A stretch of 41,436 bases of DNA from UBA11891 sp003533785 (lineage in GTDB: Bacteria; Bacteroidota; Bacteroidia; Flavobacteriales; Flavobacteriaceae), in NCBI GenBank assembly GCA_949511625.1, contig CATFEX010000021.1:1-41436 (forward strand). The letters are read 5' to 3'. A program made the position numbers and the translations under genes. Positions 40,294 to 41,436 of this stretch are shown piece after piece; position 1 is the stretch's first letter, and the number at the start of each line of letters is the position of its first letter. The notes below the pieces were generated by a model. That model had not been told where the DNA came from. It did no database searches and saw only the letters and a list, made by a program, of their open reading frames with translations.

Positions 40294-40728
40294 TTAGTTT
40301 TCTTTTGAAAGTCTCTTTCTAATATTGGAAGAAGAATAATTATGATCCCGTCGATTGAAGTATAATTGAATTCCATTGGCCTCACAATACTCTTTTCCAG
40401 TAAAGTTTTTATCTCGGTATTCTTCTCCAATAATTCGTACATCAATTTTGAAACTTCGCATTATTTCATCCAAATCCATTTCTCTAACATAAGGCACTAC
40501 TTCGTCTACATATTTACACGAACTAACTTGAATGTACCTTTCTATTATACTTTGAACTGGCTTATTTTTTTCTTTCCGATCAATACTGGGATCTAGTTGT
40601 AATCCTACAATTAAGTAATCACAAATGGATTTGGCTTCTTCCAACATTTTGACATGTCCAGCATGAAAAAAATCAAATGTTGAAAAAGTTATACCAACGA
40701 TGTTGTTTCTAGGATTGTTCGGTCTCAT
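40294..40728 (-). CDS. Cytidylyltransferase-like protein (glycerol-3-phosphate cytidylyltransferase type)
   Basis: This 144-residue nucleotidyltransferase is of the TagD/GCT fold. The active-site motif is FDFFHAGHVKMLEEAK (HxGH as HAGH), and the C-terminal SSSNIRKRL matches the family's ISTSxIxxR. TagD makes CDP-glycerol from CTP and glycerol-3-phosphate; related proteins activate other phosphorylated alcohols. In this setting it may supply an activated substituent for the surface polysaccharide. It is transcribed toward rfbA with no gap. A TACCTTTA box at 40743-40750 (minus strand) could be its -7 element, without a clear -33. Confidence 0.85.
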   Translation of the reverse strand: MRPNNPRNNIVGITFSTFDFFHAGHVKMLEEAKSICDYLIVGLQLDPSIDRKEKNKPVQSIIERYIQVSSCKYVDEVVPYVREMDLDEIMRSFKIDVRIIGEEYRDKNFTGKEYCEANGIQLYFNRRDHNYSSSNIRKRLSKEN

Positions 40729-40873
40729 ATAATTTCTTTATGTAAAGGTACAAAGTTTGGTGTAGAGCTCCATGTGTTGGACTAATTCGTGGTGTAAACA
40801 GAACTCTTTATTATCGTGCATAAAAAGAAATATCTTATTGAGTAGAACAGTTTAGTAGTGCTTTATAAGCCAT

Positions 40874-41436
40874 TTAAAATTTAAATTCTTTTATTTTTTT
40901 GATCTTATGAAAGATATAGTAAAGTTTATTTACGCCCATTTCATTTTGATCAAATGCTCTGAATTCTTCCATTAGGATGTCGAGTTTACTTTTTAACCCA
41001 TTATTACTTGCTCCTCCAACTTTCATATTGACAAGTGTATGCGGAATGTATTTGGATCGAATATTGTGCTTTTCTAAAAAGCGAAGCATTAACTCGAAAT
41101 CTCCTGCGATTTTAAAACTATCATCATAGAGACCATATTTTTCATATATACTTTTTCTGCAATAGAAAGTTGGGTGAGCCGGCTTCCAGCCTTTATTAAA
41201 TGTTCCTTTTCTAAATTTTGAGCTTTTCCAGACTCTTTTTACTTTTTCGTTTTTGTCAGAATAAATTAAATCTCCGAAGACACAATCTGTATCTTCATCA
41301 AATGCTTCTGAAATATATTTTAATGAATTTTCATCATAAAAGGTATCGTCTGAATTTAGAAAGCCAATGATTTCACCAGTAGCGTTATTGATTCCTTTAT
41401 TAAACGCGTCATAGATTCCCTTATCGGGCTCTGAAA
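40874..41436 (-). CDS. Glycosyltransferase family 2 protein (5' end outside window)
   Basis: The minus-strand frame is open from the window edge to a stop at 40874; codon phase puts the first full codon at 41434. About 186 residues are visible, including SEPDKGIYDAFNKGI and NATGEIIGFLNSDD, the GT2 active-site strand with the DxD-type SDD, then KPAHPTFYCRKS and DDSFKIAGDFELMLR. These features match polysaccharide GT2 enzymes of the WcaA/CpsI kind. It transfers a sugar to a growing surface glycan at the inner membrane. The coding sequence is markedly AT-richer than the genes to its left. A spacer of 145 bases separates it from the next gene. Confidence 0.9.
   Translation of the reverse strand, partial: SEPDKGIYDAFNKGINNATGEIIGFLNSDDTFYDENSLKYISEAFDEDTDCVFGDLIYSDKNEKVKRVWKSSKFRKGTFNKGWKPAHPTFYCRKSIYEKYGLYDDSFKIAGDFELMLRFLEKHNIRSKYIPHTLVNMKVGGASNNGLKSKLDILMEEFRAFDQNEMGVNKLYYIFHKIKKIKEFKF

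Noticed and set aside
1..41436. Phage, transposon, CRISPR or toxin-antitoxin system
   Set aside because: No integrase, transposase, terminal repeats, spaced direct repeats or paired small toxin-antitoxin frames were seen; gene content is mostly core chromosomal.

Overview
The window looks like a compact chromosome segment of a flavobacterium (Bacteroidota, probably a marine Flavobacteriaceae). Four things point there. Several promoters have the Bacteroidota form (TTG/TTTG, about 19-21 bases, then TAnnTTTG). Shine-Dalgarno sites are scarce. There is a TonB-dependent receptor and a DUF3127 protein. The ribosomal block rplM-rpsI-rpsB-tsf has the order usual in that phylum. Assignments rest on motif reading by eye; no database search was possible. 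No tRNA, rRNA, CRISPR array or insertion sequence was seen, and no gene-free stretch exceeds about 170 bases.

Left part (1-12.3 kb): the 3' end of thiL, a ZIP metal transporter, lycopene cyclase (crtY) tail-to-tail with a polyprenyl diphosphate synthase, then a TetR-TolC-adaptor-RND efflux operon running into aspS and a small membrane protein. Middle (12.3-21.9 kb): cold-shock protein, tadA, dxs, polA, an unknown secreted protein, an AraC regulator divergent from a PhyH-type dioxygenase plus short-chain dehydrogenase pair, and an HMCES/YedK protein. Translation block (22-25 kb): rplM-rpsI-rpsB-tsf with structured RNA elements before rplM and rpsB, then tag and DUF3127. Next (26-28.6 kb): a membrane histidine kinase, HIT protein, greA and a degenerate Rieske-like lipoprotein.

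Thiamine region (28.6-33 kb, minus strand): phosphopantetheinyl transferase, a YkoF/MTH1187-type thiamine-binding protein, a PnuC/PnuT-type transporter and a NadR-like P-loop kinase lie in one overlapping run. They are followed by a TPP riboswitch with its own promoter and then the TonB-dependent receptor. I read this as a vitamin B1 capture and trapping system whose receptor is switched by TPP; ThiL at the left edge would act further down the same route. Right part (33-41.4 kb): ahcY, a secreted serine hydrolase, rpmA-rplU, DoxX, and a dTDP-rhamnose operon (rfbA-C-D-B) preceded by a cytidylyltransferase-like gene and an AT-rich glycosyltransferase cut by the window edge. This is probably the rim of a surface-polysaccharide locus.

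The most notable patterns are these. Six of the nine convergent gene pairs overlap by exactly four bases (YTAR, interlocked stop codons), while the other three have a short spacer with a terminator hairpin. Ribosomal proteins S2 and L21, encoded about 12 kb apart, carry the same extra C-terminal helical module. The TPP leader contains an 8-base anti-aptamer match and a repeated ATTCGAAT that could hide the start codon.
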